From Rickettsiales bacterium (GTDB taxonomy: Bacteria > Pseudomonadota > Alphaproteobacteria > TMED127), in the NCBI GenBank assembly GCA_002690875.1, contig NZGH01000008.1:1-22519 (forward strand): a stretch of 22,519 nucleotides of DNA. The letters run 5' to 3'. Numbering within the stretch: position 1 is the stretch's first letter; each line of letters begins with the position of its first letter. The notes under the pieces were generated by a model. It made no database searches, was not told the DNA's origin, and worked only from the letters and a program-made list of their open reading frames with translations. A program made the position numbers and the translations under genes. Shown here in pieces: positions 16,051 to 22,519 of this stretch.

Positions 16051-16127
16051 CGGGGCGTAGCGCAGCCTGGTAGCGCGTCCGTCTGGGGGGCGGGAGGTCG
16101 CTGGTTCAAGTCCAGTCGCCCCGACCA
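16051..16127 (+). tRNA. tRNA-Pro (anticodon GGG), CCA encoded
   Basis: A complete 77-base cloverleaf. The acceptor stem CGGGGCG (16051-16057) pairs perfectly with CGCCCCG (16117-16123). The D stem is GCGC/GCGC (16060-16063, 16073-16076). The anticodon stem 16078-16082/16090-16094 includes two G-U pairs. The loop CTGGGGG gives anticodon GGG at 16085-16087, with G37 as in proline tRNAs. The T arm is GCTGG-TTCAAGT-CCAGT. Discriminator A is followed by encoded CCA at 16125-16127. It stands out as a GC-rich island in this AT-rich region. It reads CCC and CCU codons. It lies four bases after the MerR gene and 23 bases before the cutA ATG, so it may be processed from a longer transcript. Confidence 0.97.
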
Positions 16128-16140
16128 CGAGAAAATTGCA

Positions 16141-16146
16141 AGGAGG
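16141..16146 (+). promoter_or_regulatory. Strong Shine-Dalgarno sequence of cutA
   Basis: A perfect AGGAGG at 16141-16146, four bases before ATG 16151, in a window where most genes have weak or no such site. It decides for ATG 16151 over the in-frame TTG at 16136, which lies upstream of the site. Confidence 0.7.
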
Positions 16147-16150
16147 AGAA

Positions 16151-16456
16151 ATGAAAATATACTACACAACCACATCTGATTTGAATAATGCTAAAAGTAT
16201 TAGTAAGAGATTTCTTACCGATAAAAAAGCAGTGTGTATAAATTTAATTAAAAATGTAAACAGCTTTTATCTAGATGGCGGGTCTATAAACGTTACCAAT
16301 GAAATAATAATGATTATAAAAACCAAATTAAAAAAAAGTGAAATTGAAAGATACATTAACAGAATACATAATTATAAAATTCCGTTAGTTGTTGAGATTA
16401 AATCTGGACTCCCTAATTTTGATTATGCGAACTGGTTTGCAAAGAATGCAGAGTAG
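16151..16456 (+). CDS. cutA: CutA-family divalent-ion tolerance protein
   Basis: Small trimeric alpha/beta protein of the CutA1 family, linked to divalent-metal tolerance in some bacteria but of unsettled biochemical role. The protein has 101 residues from ATG 16151. The pattern fits the family: [19 protein letters not shown], then [19 protein letters not shown] (usually ACVN-P-SYYW-G), EIIMIIKTK, the helix [18 protein letters not shown] with the usual H-Y-P order, and a [18 protein letters not shown]-terminus in place of the typical PVxxGxxxYLxWI. A perfect AGGAGG precedes the start. It follows tRNA-Pro by 23 bases and may be read from the same promoter. The gap to rplM has a new promoter candidate. 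Confidence 0.88.
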   Translation: MKIYYTTTSDLNNAKSISKRFLTDKKAVCINLIKNVNSFYLDGGSINVTNEIIMIIKTKLKKSEIERYINRIHNYKIPLVVEIKSGLPNFDYANWFAKNAE

Positions 16457-16464
16457 AATTTAAT

Positions 16465-16492
16465 GTTGACACTTTAAAATTTTAAGCTAAGT
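16465..16492 (+). promoter_or_regulatory. Candidate promoter of the rplM-rpsI transcript
   Basis: A perfect -35 hexamer TTGACA at 16465-16470, then 16 bases and TAAGTT (16487-16492), a weak -10. It lies in the 48-base gap before the ribosomal protein genes, where a strong promoter is expected. Initiation would leave only about six bases before ATG 16505. Confidence 0.5.
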
Positions 16493-16504
16493 TCTTCTAG
16501 TATT

Positions 16505-16966
16505 ATGTTGACGTTTTCATTAAAACAAAAAGATATAAAAAAGAAGTGGTATTTGATTGATGCTAACGGCTTGGTTTTAGGAAGACTTGCCTCTAAAATA
16601 TCTATGATTCTCAGAGGAAAACATAAGACAACTTACACCTCACATTTAGATTGTGGAGACAATGTAATTGTAATAAATGCTAAAGGCATAAGATTAACTG
16701 GTTCAAAAGAAAAAAAAAAAACTTACTTTAAACATACTGGATATCCTGGGGGGATAAAAGAAACTAAGTTTTTAGATATTATATCTGGAAAGAACCCTGA
16801 ACTCGTTTTAACAAAAGCTGTCCAAAGAATGATGAATTCTAATGCGTTATCGAAAAAACAGCTTTCAAATTTAAAAGTTTTTAGTGATAATAATCATAAT
16901 CTTGATGCACAGAAACCAGAAGTGCTTGATTTTGCTTCTTTAAATAGAAAAAATATATTTAGCTAA
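16505..16966 (+). CDS. rplM: 50S ribosomal protein L13
   Basis: Large-subunit assembly protein of 153 residues. Conserved L13 blocks are [69 protein letters not shown] and [22 protein letters not shown]. The last block normally reads AVxGMLPKN-LGR and is changed in detail ([11 protein letters not shown]). ATG 16505 is the only start that gives the normal N-terminal strand. No ribosome-binding site is clear; the message may have a very short leader if the upstream TTGACA element is used. rpsI starts one base after the stop. Confidence 0.97.
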   Translation: MLTFSLKQKDIKKKWYLIDANGLVLGRLASKISMILRGKHKTTYTSHLDCGDNVIVINAKGIRLTGSKEKKKTYFKHTGYPGGIKETKFLDIISGKNPELVLTKAVQRMMNSNALSKKQLSNLKVFSDNNHNLDAQKPEVLDFASLNRKNIFS

Positions 16967-16967
16967 A

Positions 16968-17444
16968 ATGACTGAAGATAAAGAAATTAAAACTAGTATA
17001 AGTAACTCGTCAAACCCCATTGACCTTGATGAGGAAAAAAAACCAGTATTGGATAAATTAGGAAGAGCCTATGCCACTGGACGCAGAAAAACATCTGTTT
17101 CAAGGGTTTGGATTAAATATGGACAACCAAAAATAGTTGTTAATGGTAAGCCTGTAGAAAAATATTTTTTAAGAAAAATTTATACATCAATATTAGAAGC
17201 TCCATTATCAAAAACTGAAAATTTAGATAAGATAGAAATTCTTACAACAGTATCTGGTGGTGGACTGTCTGGTCAGGCTGGAGCCATAAGACATGGAATA
17301 AGCAGAGCTTTAGTTAATCTTGAACCCTCATTGAGAAAAAAACTCAAAAAAATGGGTTTTTTAACAAGAGATGCTAGAAAAGTTGAAAGAAAAAAATTCG
17401 GAAAACATAAAGCAAGAAGAAGTCCCCAATTTTCGAAGAGATAA
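16968..17444 (+). CDS. rpsI: 30S ribosomal protein S9
   Basis: Small-subunit protein whose C-terminal tail reaches the P-site tRNA. The protein has 158 residues. The first 27 or so form an acidic, serine-rich extension ([20 protein letters not shown]) of the sort common in alphaproteobacterial S9 and absent in E. coli. The S9 core starts [19 protein letters not shown], followed by [50 protein letters not shown] and the invariant end SPQFSKR. It begins one base after the rplM stop and is surely co-transcribed with it. argC starts three bases after its stop. Confidence 0.97.
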   Translation: MTEDKEIKTSISNSSNPIDLDEEKKPVLDKLGRAYATGRRKTSVSRVWIKYGQPKIVVNGKPVEKYFLRKIYTSILEAPLSKTENLDKIEILTTVSGGGLSGQAGAIRHGISRALVNLEPSLRKKLKKMGFLTRDARKVERKKFGKHKARRSPQFSKR

Positions 17445-17447
17445 TCA

Positions 17448-18461
17448 ATGTCTTTAAATGTATGTGTTTTTGGAGTTACTGGATATACAGGCTCAAAACT
17501 TCTCTATTATTTGAATAAACATAAAAAAACAACAATTGTTGGTGTTTTTGGAAAATCCAAAATTGGTGAGAATTTGGATGAACTTCATCCTAATATTAAA
17601 GACTTACCCAAATTAAAAATTAGTGACCACAATGATTTTGATTTTAGCAAAGTAGATTTGATTTTTAGTTGTTTGCCACCAGGTATGTTTCAGTCAAAAA
17701 TTATAGAAAATTTAGATCCTAATATTTCTATTATTGATTTATCTGGAGACTTTAGGTTAGAAAATAAAAAAACCTACGAATATTTTTACGAAACTTCTCA
17801 TAAAAATTTTCACTTAAAAGATAAATTTGTTTATGGACTATCTGAAATTAATAAAAATTTAATAAAAAAATCTAAATTTATTTCTAATCCAGGCTGTTAT
17901 CCAACATCAATTTTGATTCCTTTAATACCACTGTTAGAAAATAAAATAGTAAATTCAGGCCATATAATTATTGATTCAAAATCTGGAGTTAGTGGTGCGG
18001 GAAAAAAAACAGTTGAGAATAAATTGTCAGCTGAGTTGAACAACAATTTTTACTCTTATTCCGTAACATCTCATAAACATTTTCCAGAAATTGACCAAGA
18101 AATAAAAAAATTTAATAAAGAAGTTTCCTTTACTTTTGTTCCCAATCTTTTACCAATTTTTAGTGGCTTACAATCAAATATTTATATTGATCATGAAGAT
18201 ATAGAGCTTAAGCAAATTAAAGATGCTATAAATAATTATTATAACGGAACCTTTTTTGTAAAAATAAAGAATGAAAAACCTGTAAAACTATCAGAGGTTC
18301 AAGGAACAAATAATGTTTTTATAAACATATTCGAAGATTATGAAAAAAAAAAAATTTTAATAATTAGCTCTATTGATAATTTAATCAAAGGGGCTGCTGG
18401 ACAAGCAATTCAAAATATGAACTTGATGTTTGATTTTAAAGAGAATGAATCCTTAATTTAA
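17448..18461 (+). CDS. argC: N-acetyl-gamma-glutamyl-phosphate reductase
   Basis: Third step of arginine synthesis: NADPH-dependent reduction of N-acetylglutamyl phosphate to the semialdehyde. The 337 residues contain the nucleotide-binding GVTGYTGSKLL (residues 9-19), FSCLPPGMFQ, DLSGDFRL, and FVYGLSEINKNLIKKSK. The catalytic Cys150 is in SNPGCYPTS, followed by SGVSGAGKK and TSHKHFPEIDQEI with the active-site histidine. FVPNLLPIFSGL is the family FxPHLxPxxRG segment with two changes. It starts three bases after rpsI; placement after rplM-rpsI is common in alphaproteobacteria. A neighbouring carbonic anhydrase-like gene starts one base after its stop. Confidence 0.96.
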   Translation: MSLNVCVFGVTGYTGSKLLYYLNKHKKTTIVGVFGKSKIGENLDELHPNIKDLPKLKISDHNDFDFSKVDLIFSCLPPGMFQSKIIENLDPNISIIDLSGDFRLENKKTYEYFYETSHKNFHLKDKFVYGLSEINKNLIKKSKFISNPGCYPTSILIPLIPLLENKIVNSGHIIIDSKSGVSGAGKKTVENKLSAELNNNFYSYSVTSHKHFPEIDQEIKKFNKEVSFTFVPNLLPIFSGLQSNIYIDHEDIELKQIKDAINNYYNGTFFVKIKNEKPVKLSEVQGTNNVFINIFEDYEKKKILIISSIDNLIKGAAGQAIQNMNLMFDFKENESLI

Positions 18462-18462
18462 A

Positions 18463-19005
18463 ATGAACTTTAGAATAATTAAATATAAAAATAAAACTCC
18501 ACAAATTAGTAAAAATGTATTTCTTGCTGATGGAGTAAAGATAATTGGAGATGTAACTATAGATAAAAATACAAGTATATGGTTTAATTCAGTTATTAGG
18601 GCAGACGTAAATTTTATTAAAATTGGAAAAAAAACAAATATACAAGATGGGTCAATAATTCATGTCTCGTCTAATGGGTTTTCAGCTAATGGAAAGCAGG
18701 GTTTTCCCACAGTTATCGGTGATTTTGTTACTATAGGACATAATGCAACAATTCATGCTTGTAGAATTAATAATTTTGCACTTATTGGCATGGGTGCTGT
18801 TATATTAGATAATTCTTTTATAGATGAATATGGTTTTGTTGCAGCAGGAGCAGTTGTTACACCAGCAACAAAAGTAAATAAATTTGAATTATGGGCTGGC
18901 AATCCAGCTAAATTTGTCAGAAAAGTAACTGATACTGAAATTGATTTAATGAAAAATACACCACTTGTCTATGACCAATTAAGTAAAGAATTTTTAAAAA
19001 AGTAG
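18463..19005 (+). CDS. Gamma-class carbonic anhydrase-like / PaaY-YrdA family protein
   Basis: A 180-residue protein with left-handed beta-helix hexapeptide repeats over about residues 15-145 (VFLADGVKIIGDVTID, then IRADVNFIKIGKKTNIQDGS, FALIGMGAVILDN, GFVAAGAVVTPAT), then two short C-terminal helices. Candidate zinc ligands are His67, His93 and His98, in HVSS and GHNATIHAC; the five-residue spacing of the last two matches gamma-carbonic anhydrases. The WAGNPAKFVRKVT tail is typical of the YrdA/CaiE/PaaY group. In the cell it would form a trimer. Many members bind metal without proven CO2 hydration, so activity is uncertain. It starts one base after argC and probably shares its transcript; a CO2/bicarbonate link to arginine synthesis would be speculation. 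Confidence 0.88.
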   Translation: MNFRIIKYKNKTPQISKNVFLADGVKIIGDVTIDKNTSIWFNSVIRADVNFIKIGKKTNIQDGSIIHVSSNGFSANGKQGFPTVIGDFVTIGHNATIHACRINNFALIGMGAVILDNSFIDEYGFVAAGAVVTPATKVNKFELWAGNPAKFVRKVTDTEIDLMKNTPLVYDQLSKEFLKK

Positions 19006-19006
19006 T

Positions 19007-19035
19007 TTGAGTTGTTTTTTCTTTTAATTTATACT
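19007..19035 (+). promoter_or_regulatory. Candidate sigma-70 promoter for the OmpA-domain lipoprotein
   Basis: TTGAGT (19007-19012) and TATACT (19030-19035) are separated by 17 bases, with four and five of six matches. They fill the 53-base gap before the GTG at 19059, which also has GGAAAAG upstream as a possible ribosome-binding site. Confidence 0.5.
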
Positions 19036-19058
19036 TTTAATTCTGGAAAAGTCGAAAA

Positions 19059-19919
19059 GTGATAAACTCATTATTTATAAAATTTGTCGTGATACTTTTT
19101 ATGCTTACTTCGTGTGAAACAGTATCAAATTTAGCTGACAAGGTCTCACCATCTGATGACCTCTCTGACAGCGATGATCAATTATTATCTGATGAACTAG
19201 GGAGAGATCCAACATTAGAGGAAATTCTTGCTGATGCTGAAATGGATTTTGAAGAGACAGATTTTGTTAATGATGATCAGCTTGAAATTGCTGAAGAAAA
19301 GCTTCCAGCTAACCCCACTACAGAATACGATACCTCCTTGATTGACAGTGATGACAGCTCTGATTTAACTAAAGAAGAAACAATTTCCGACTTAGTTCAA
19401 GAAGAAGAAACAATTTCCGACTTAGTTCAAGAAGAAGAAACAATTTCTGACTTAATTCAAGAAGAGACTCAGGAAGAGGTAATTGACCCCTCAATTTCAC
19501 AAGAAGTCTTATCATTTGATAAAACTTTTGAAAGCTCTAAATTAGATTTAGACGAACAAATTCAATATAGAGTTGCAACTATTAACTTTTCCTCTGGCTC
19601 GAGCAGTGTTAATAACGCTGGTCTAAAAAAAATTAAGAAAATTGCTAAAATTGCAAAGGAAAGAAATGCAAAAATTAAAGTAATTGGACATGCTAGCGAA
19701 AGAACAAAAGACATGCCTATTGCTCAACATAAGCTCGTTAATTTTGTTATTTCTGATAAAAGAGCTAACTCTGTTGCTGAAATTTTTATAAAAAGATATA
19801 ACTTCCCAAGCGAAAAACTTATTACTCAAGGTGTATCTGATTCAAAACCACTCTTTAAAGAAATTATGCCAGCGGGAACTACTGCTAATCAAAGAACCGA
19901 AATTTTCTTAATATATTAA
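19059..19919 (+). CDS. OmpA-domain outer membrane lipoprotein with acidic repeat region
   Basis: A 286-residue predicted lipoprotein. Residues 1-19 form a signal sequence with lysine, hydrophobic core and lipobox LTSC (Cys19). Residues about 25-160 are extremely acidic and likely disordered, and include three 10-residue tandem repeats (ETISDLVQEE type). The C-terminal 120 residues resemble the OmpA/Pal peptidoglycan-binding fold: RVATINFSSGSSSVN, IKVIGHASER, then SDKRANSVAEIFIKRYNFPSEKLITQGVSDSKP and NQRTEIFLIY. They keep the conserved Asp and Arg of the peptidoglycan site (SDKRA, NQRTEI), although GHTD is changed to GHAS. The start is GTG 19059; no in-frame ATG leaves a signal peptide. It probably ties outer membrane to cell wall, Pal-like, but no tol genes are near. 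It has its own candidate promoter. Confidence 0.82.
   Translation: MINSLFIKFVVILFMLTSCETVSNLADKVSPSDDLSDSDDQLLSDELGRDPTLEEILADAEMDFEETDFVNDDQLEIAEEKLPANPTTEYDTSLIDSDDSSDLTKEETISDLVQEEETISDLVQEEETISDLIQEETQEEVIDPSISQEVLSFDKTFESSKLDLDEQIQYRVATINFSSGSSSVNNAGLKKIKKIAKIAKERNAKIKVIGHASERTKDMPIAQHKLVNFVISDKRANSVAEIFIKRYNFPSEKLITQGVSDSKPLFKEIMPAGTTANQRTEIFLIY
19377..19466 (+). repeat. Three tandem 30-base repeats inside the lipoprotein gene
   Basis: Units at 19377-19406, 19407-19436 and 19437-19466. The first two are identical and the third differs at three positions, two synonymous and one V-to-I change. Each unit codes ten residues of the ETISDLVQEE type. Being in frame, a gain or loss of units would change length without breaking the gene. 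Confidence 0.93.
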
Positions 19920-19922
19920 TTA

Positions 19923-21206
19923 ATGTCAGTAAAAAAAACTAAGATTGCCATTGCTGGGATTGGAACAGTTGGCTCAGGAGTAATTGAATTAATCAAAAAA
20001 AATTCAATTCAAAAAAAGTTTGGTATTGAAATAACTGCGATAGCATCAAGGAGAAAACTCAATAAAAGTGGTATAAAACTCCCTAGCATAAACTTGTTTA
20101 ATGATGCTGAAAGATTAATTAGCTTTGATAATTACGATATTTTAGTTGAACTCATTGGGGGAGATAATGGAATCTCAAAGAAAATAGTATTTAACGCTTT
20201 AGAAAAAGGTAAAAATGTTGTTACAGCAAATAAAGCTCTTGTTTCCAAATATTGGAAAAAACTAAATGAGATAACACAAAGAAAAAAAAGTGTAATAAAG
20301 TACGAAGCAGCAGTTGCTGGAGGTATTCCTATATTAAAAGTACTAAATGACTTTTTAATTTCTAATAAAATTAAAAAAATATATGGAATATTAAATGGTA
20401 CATCAAACTTCATACTCACTAATATGTTGAACTCAAATTCAAAGTTTGAAAAAATTTTAGAAAAAGCACAACAGCTTGGTTATGCTGAAGCTGACCCAAG
20501 TTTTGATATCGACGGTATAGATACCTCTCATAAACTTGCAATTCTTTCCTCATTAGCCTTCAATATTAATTGTGATTTAAAATCAATTTATGTTGAGGGT
20601 ATAAGAAATATTGATCTTATTGATCTAATTTATGCTAAGGAATTGGGTTATAAGGTTAAACTTTTAGGGATTGCACAAATTCGTCAAAAAAAATTAATTA
20701 ACTTTGTTTATCCCTGCCTTGTTCATAAAAATGAGTTGATATCTAAAGTTGATGATGTTTTTAATGGTATTGTTGTGGAATCTGATTTTTGTAAAAAAAG
20801 TTTTTTTCAAGGTGAGGGAGCTGGCTCACAACCTACAGCTACGTCTGTATTAAGTGATATTATTGATTTATCAACAAAAGAATTAAAAGTAAAAAACCAG
20901 TCTAAAATTAAAAATTTAAAAAATATTAATATCACAGATAGAACTGGAAGTTTTTACATAAGGTTTTCTACAATAGATCAGCCAGGTGTTATTTCAGGTA
21001 TTACAAATGAATTTAAAAAGAATAATATTTCAATGAAGTCAATGCTACAAAAGGATCGTATTTCAAAAGATAAAAAAATTGCAACAATTGTTGTAACTAC
21101 TCATAATTGTAATGAAAAAGATATGATGAAAGCACTAAGAAAAATTAACAATTTAAGTTTTGTATTAAAAAAAACAACATTCATGCGGATTGAAAGTTTT
21201 AAATAA
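19923..21206 (+). CDS. hom: Homoserine dehydrogenase (monofunctional, with ACT domain)
   Basis: NAD(P)H-dependent reduction of aspartate semialdehyde to homoserine, the branch point to threonine and methionine. The 427 residues contain the Rossmann motif IAGIGTVGSGVIELI (from about residue 9), NVVTANKALVSKYW with the conserved catalytic-site lysine, AVAGGIPILK, GILNGTSNFILTNM, and YAEADPSFDIDGIDTSHKLAI. GEGAGSQPTATSVLSDIID precedes a C-terminal ACT domain (about 345-427) starting RTGSFYIRFSTIDQPGVISG, which usually gives threonine feedback control. It starts three bases after the lipoprotein stop and is probably read with it, although the two have no evident common function. Confidence 0.97.
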   Translation: MSVKKTKIAIAGIGTVGSGVIELIKKNSIQKKFGIEITAIASRRKLNKSGIKLPSINLFNDAERLISFDNYDILVELIGGDNGISKKIVFNALEKGKNVVTANKALVSKYWKKLNEITQRKKSVIKYEAAVAGGIPILKVLNDFLISNKIKKIYGILNGTSNFILTNMLNSNSKFEKILEKAQQLGYAEADPSFDIDGIDTSHKLAILSSLAFNINCDLKSIYVEGIRNIDLIDLIYAKELGYKVKLLGIAQIRQKKLINFVYPCLVHKNELISKVDDVFNGIVVESDFCKKSFFQGEGAGSQPTATSVLSDIIDLSTKELKVKNQSKIKNLKNINITDRTGSFYIRFSTIDQPGVISGITNEFKKNNISMKSMLQKDRISKDKKIATIVVTTHNCNEKDMMKALRKINNLSFVLKKTTFMRIESFK

Positions 21207-21236
21207 TTTTTAAAATTTTATTTATAAAAATTAATA

Positions 21237-22519
21237 ATGTCTGATGATTTAAAGAACGTAGCTTTAGGAAAAAAAAAATTAGAGGAAAATGATATTGATG
21301 GTGCTATGCACCATTTGCATAATATTTTAAAAAATAACAAAGATAACATTGAGTTATATTTAATTAATTTTGATTTGTTTTGCAGAAACCAAATAACCAT
21401 AAAGAATTATAATTTTTTGAAAACTATTGCTGAGTTTTATTTTAGTGATAATTTTATCTATCATCAATTAGCATTTCCTCAAGCAATAAAGCTTACAAAC
21501 TTTTATAAGAACAGGAATGATAAAAACAGAAAATCAAGTCTAATTGATCTTAATATTATTAATGAAAAATTATTTCAGTTAATTCTAAAAAAATGTTTAA
21601 TTACTGACCTTGATCTTGAATTTTATCTTACAAAAATAAGAAAAAAACTTTTAACAAAATTCCTATCAAAAAGTGATAACCAATTTTTAGTGAAAATTTA
21701 TTATTTCCTAATTGTTTTTGCAGAACAAAACTTTTTCAGTGAATTTATTTATGATGAAAGCGATGAAGAAAAGGAGTTATTAAAAAAGCTAGAGAATAAA
21801 ATAAAAAAAAAGGACGATATTTGTGAGCTAAGTATTTTATTAATTTCTTTGTATAAACCCCTTAGTAAAAGTAATTATCTAAAAACAAAACTAGATAGTT
21901 ATATTTCTAAGTCAAATGAATTTAATGAGTTTTTAAAATATGTTTTTCATGATCCTAATAAGGATAAACAAGTTGCTATGTCACTAAAATCTATGTCTAA
22001 CTTTTCAAATGAAACATCAAGATTAATGAAAAGTCAGTATGAAGAAAACCCTTTCCCGCGATGGAGATATACATTAAGACCGATGGAAAATATTGATATA
22101 AACGAATTAACAAAAAGATTTTCTCAAACTTCTTTTAAAGAGCCCGAAATACTCATAGCTGGATGTGGTACTGGACAACAAGCTCTTACATATTCATCAT
22201 ATAAAGATTCAAAAATTCATGCAGTAGATCTAAGTAGTGTAAGTCTTGCTTATGCCATAAGAAAGGCTAAAGAGAAAAATATTAAAAATATCAATTTCTA
22301 CCATTTAGATTTATTAGATCTAGAATTACTAAATAAAAAGTTTGATATAATAATTTCTACGGGATGCCTACATCATATGGAAAAACCAGAAGATGGATTA
22401 GAGTCTCTCGTAAATGTTCTAAAACCCCAGGGTCTAATATATTTGGGTTTATACAGTAAGCGAGCTCGGTCTGAAATTGAATGGACAAGAAAATATATAA
22501 AAAAAAAAAAAATAGATGT
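21237..22519 (+). CDS. SAM-dependent methyltransferase with long helical N-terminal region (3' end outside window)
   Basis: The frame opens at ATG 21237 and runs without a stop through the last base, giving about 427 residues so far. Residues 1 to about 260 are mostly helical and rich in lysine, asparagine and phenylalanine. The start (LGKKKLEENDIDGAMHHLHNILKNN) looks like a single TPR repeat; the rest resembles no family I can name. About residues 265-285 read SQYEENPFPRW, a motif often found just before the methyltransferase domain in TPR-methyltransferase proteins of marine alphaproteobacteria. The class I methyltransferase core follows: AGCGTGQQAL with glycines at 309, 311 and 313-314 region, AVDLSSVSLAYA, and STGCLHHMEKPEDGLESL, then NVLKPQGLIYLGLYS. 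The substrate is unknown. A run of 14 adenines (22499-22512) lies near the window end. It starts 30 bases after hom. Confidence 0.85.
   Translation, partial: MSDDLKNVALGKKKLEENDIDGAMHHLHNILKNNKDNIELYLINFDLFCRNQITIKNYNFLKTIAEFYFSDNFIYHQLAFPQAIKLTNFYKNRNDKNRKSSLIDLNIINEKLFQLILKKCLITDLDLEFYLTKIRKKLLTKFLSKSDNQFLVKIYYFLIVFAEQNFFSEFIYDESDEEKELLKKLENKIKKKDDICELSILLISLYKPLSKSNYLKTKLDSYISKSNEFNEFLKYVFHDPNKDKQVAMSLKSMSNFSNETSRLMKSQYEENPFPRWRYTLRPMENIDINELTKRFSQTSFKEPEILIAGCGTGQQALTYSSYKDSKIHAVDLSSVSLAYAIRKAKEKNIKNINFYHLDLLDLELLNKKFDIIISTGCLHHMEKPEDGLESLVNVLKPQGLIYLGLYSKRARSEIEWTRKYIKKKKID

Noticed and set aside
16136..16138. TTG 16136 as the cutA start
   Set aside because: The AGGAGG lies downstream of this TTG and properly before ATG 16151.
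18990..19021. Possible terminator after the carbonic anhydrase-like gene (A-run facing T-run)
   Set aside because: The only pairing is six A-T pairs with a mismatch next to them; too weak, and the T-run overlaps a better promoter reading.
19377..19466. CRISPR-like array
   Set aside because: Units are contiguous without spacers and translate in frame as part of the lipoprotein.

Overview
The window is a compact, strongly AT-rich stretch of bacterial chromosome. Genes are packed with few or no spacer bases, and many overlap by 4 to 23 bases. Gene content and order point to an alphaproteobacterium. The clearest signs are bamE divergent from a ubiquinol-cytochrome c chaperone-like gene, then rpmF-plsX-fabH, ihfA, a small MerR gene and tRNA-Pro, plus an S9 protein with the long N-terminal extension seen in this class. 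The strong A+T bias, lysine/asparagine-rich proteins and short spacers suggest a free-living streamlined lineage such as SAR11, HIMB59 or similar marine groups. That placement is inference; no phylogenetic marker was compared.

Layout: (1) 1-1654, biotin genes bioD (5' end cut off) and bioA, the latter with an apparent one-base homopolymer frameshift at its start. (2) 1688-3118, an AGCS-type Na+/amino acid symporter. (3) 3111-9904, a long same-strand run: rpiB, glyA, nrdR, ribD, ribE, ribBA (ribBX-like), ribH, nusB, thiL. It covers ribose-5-phosphate isomerisation, one-carbon supply, control of ribonucleotide reductase, riboflavin synthesis, antitermination and the last step to thiamine diphosphate. 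(4) 9955-12048, the membrane pyrophosphatase hppA, with its own likely promoter. (5) 12052-12528, bamE on the minus strand, the only gene here read that way. (6) 12527-16046, a cytochrome bc1 assembly chaperone-like gene, rpmF, plsX, fabH, ihfA and a MerR-type regulator. (7) 16051-16127, tRNA-Pro(GGG), followed by cutA. (8) 16505-19005, rplM, rpsI, argC and a gamma-class carbonic anhydrase-like protein. (9) 19059-21206, an OmpA-domain lipoprotein with a short tandem repeat, then homoserine dehydrogenase. (10) 21237 to the window end, an unfinished gene for a SAM-dependent methyltransferase with a long helical N-terminal region.

Nearly everything is core metabolism or information processing. 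I see no insertion sequence, prophage, CRISPR array, toxin-antitoxin pair or defence island, and no gap without a gene longer than about 150 bases. No undescribed system is evident. The points most worth a second look are the bioA start, the decayed GTP cyclohydrolase II half of RibBA, the bamE/chaperone pair whose start codons share the palindrome CATG, the lack of yceD in front of rpmF-plsX, the repeat-bearing OmpA lipoprotein, and the terminal methyltransferase.
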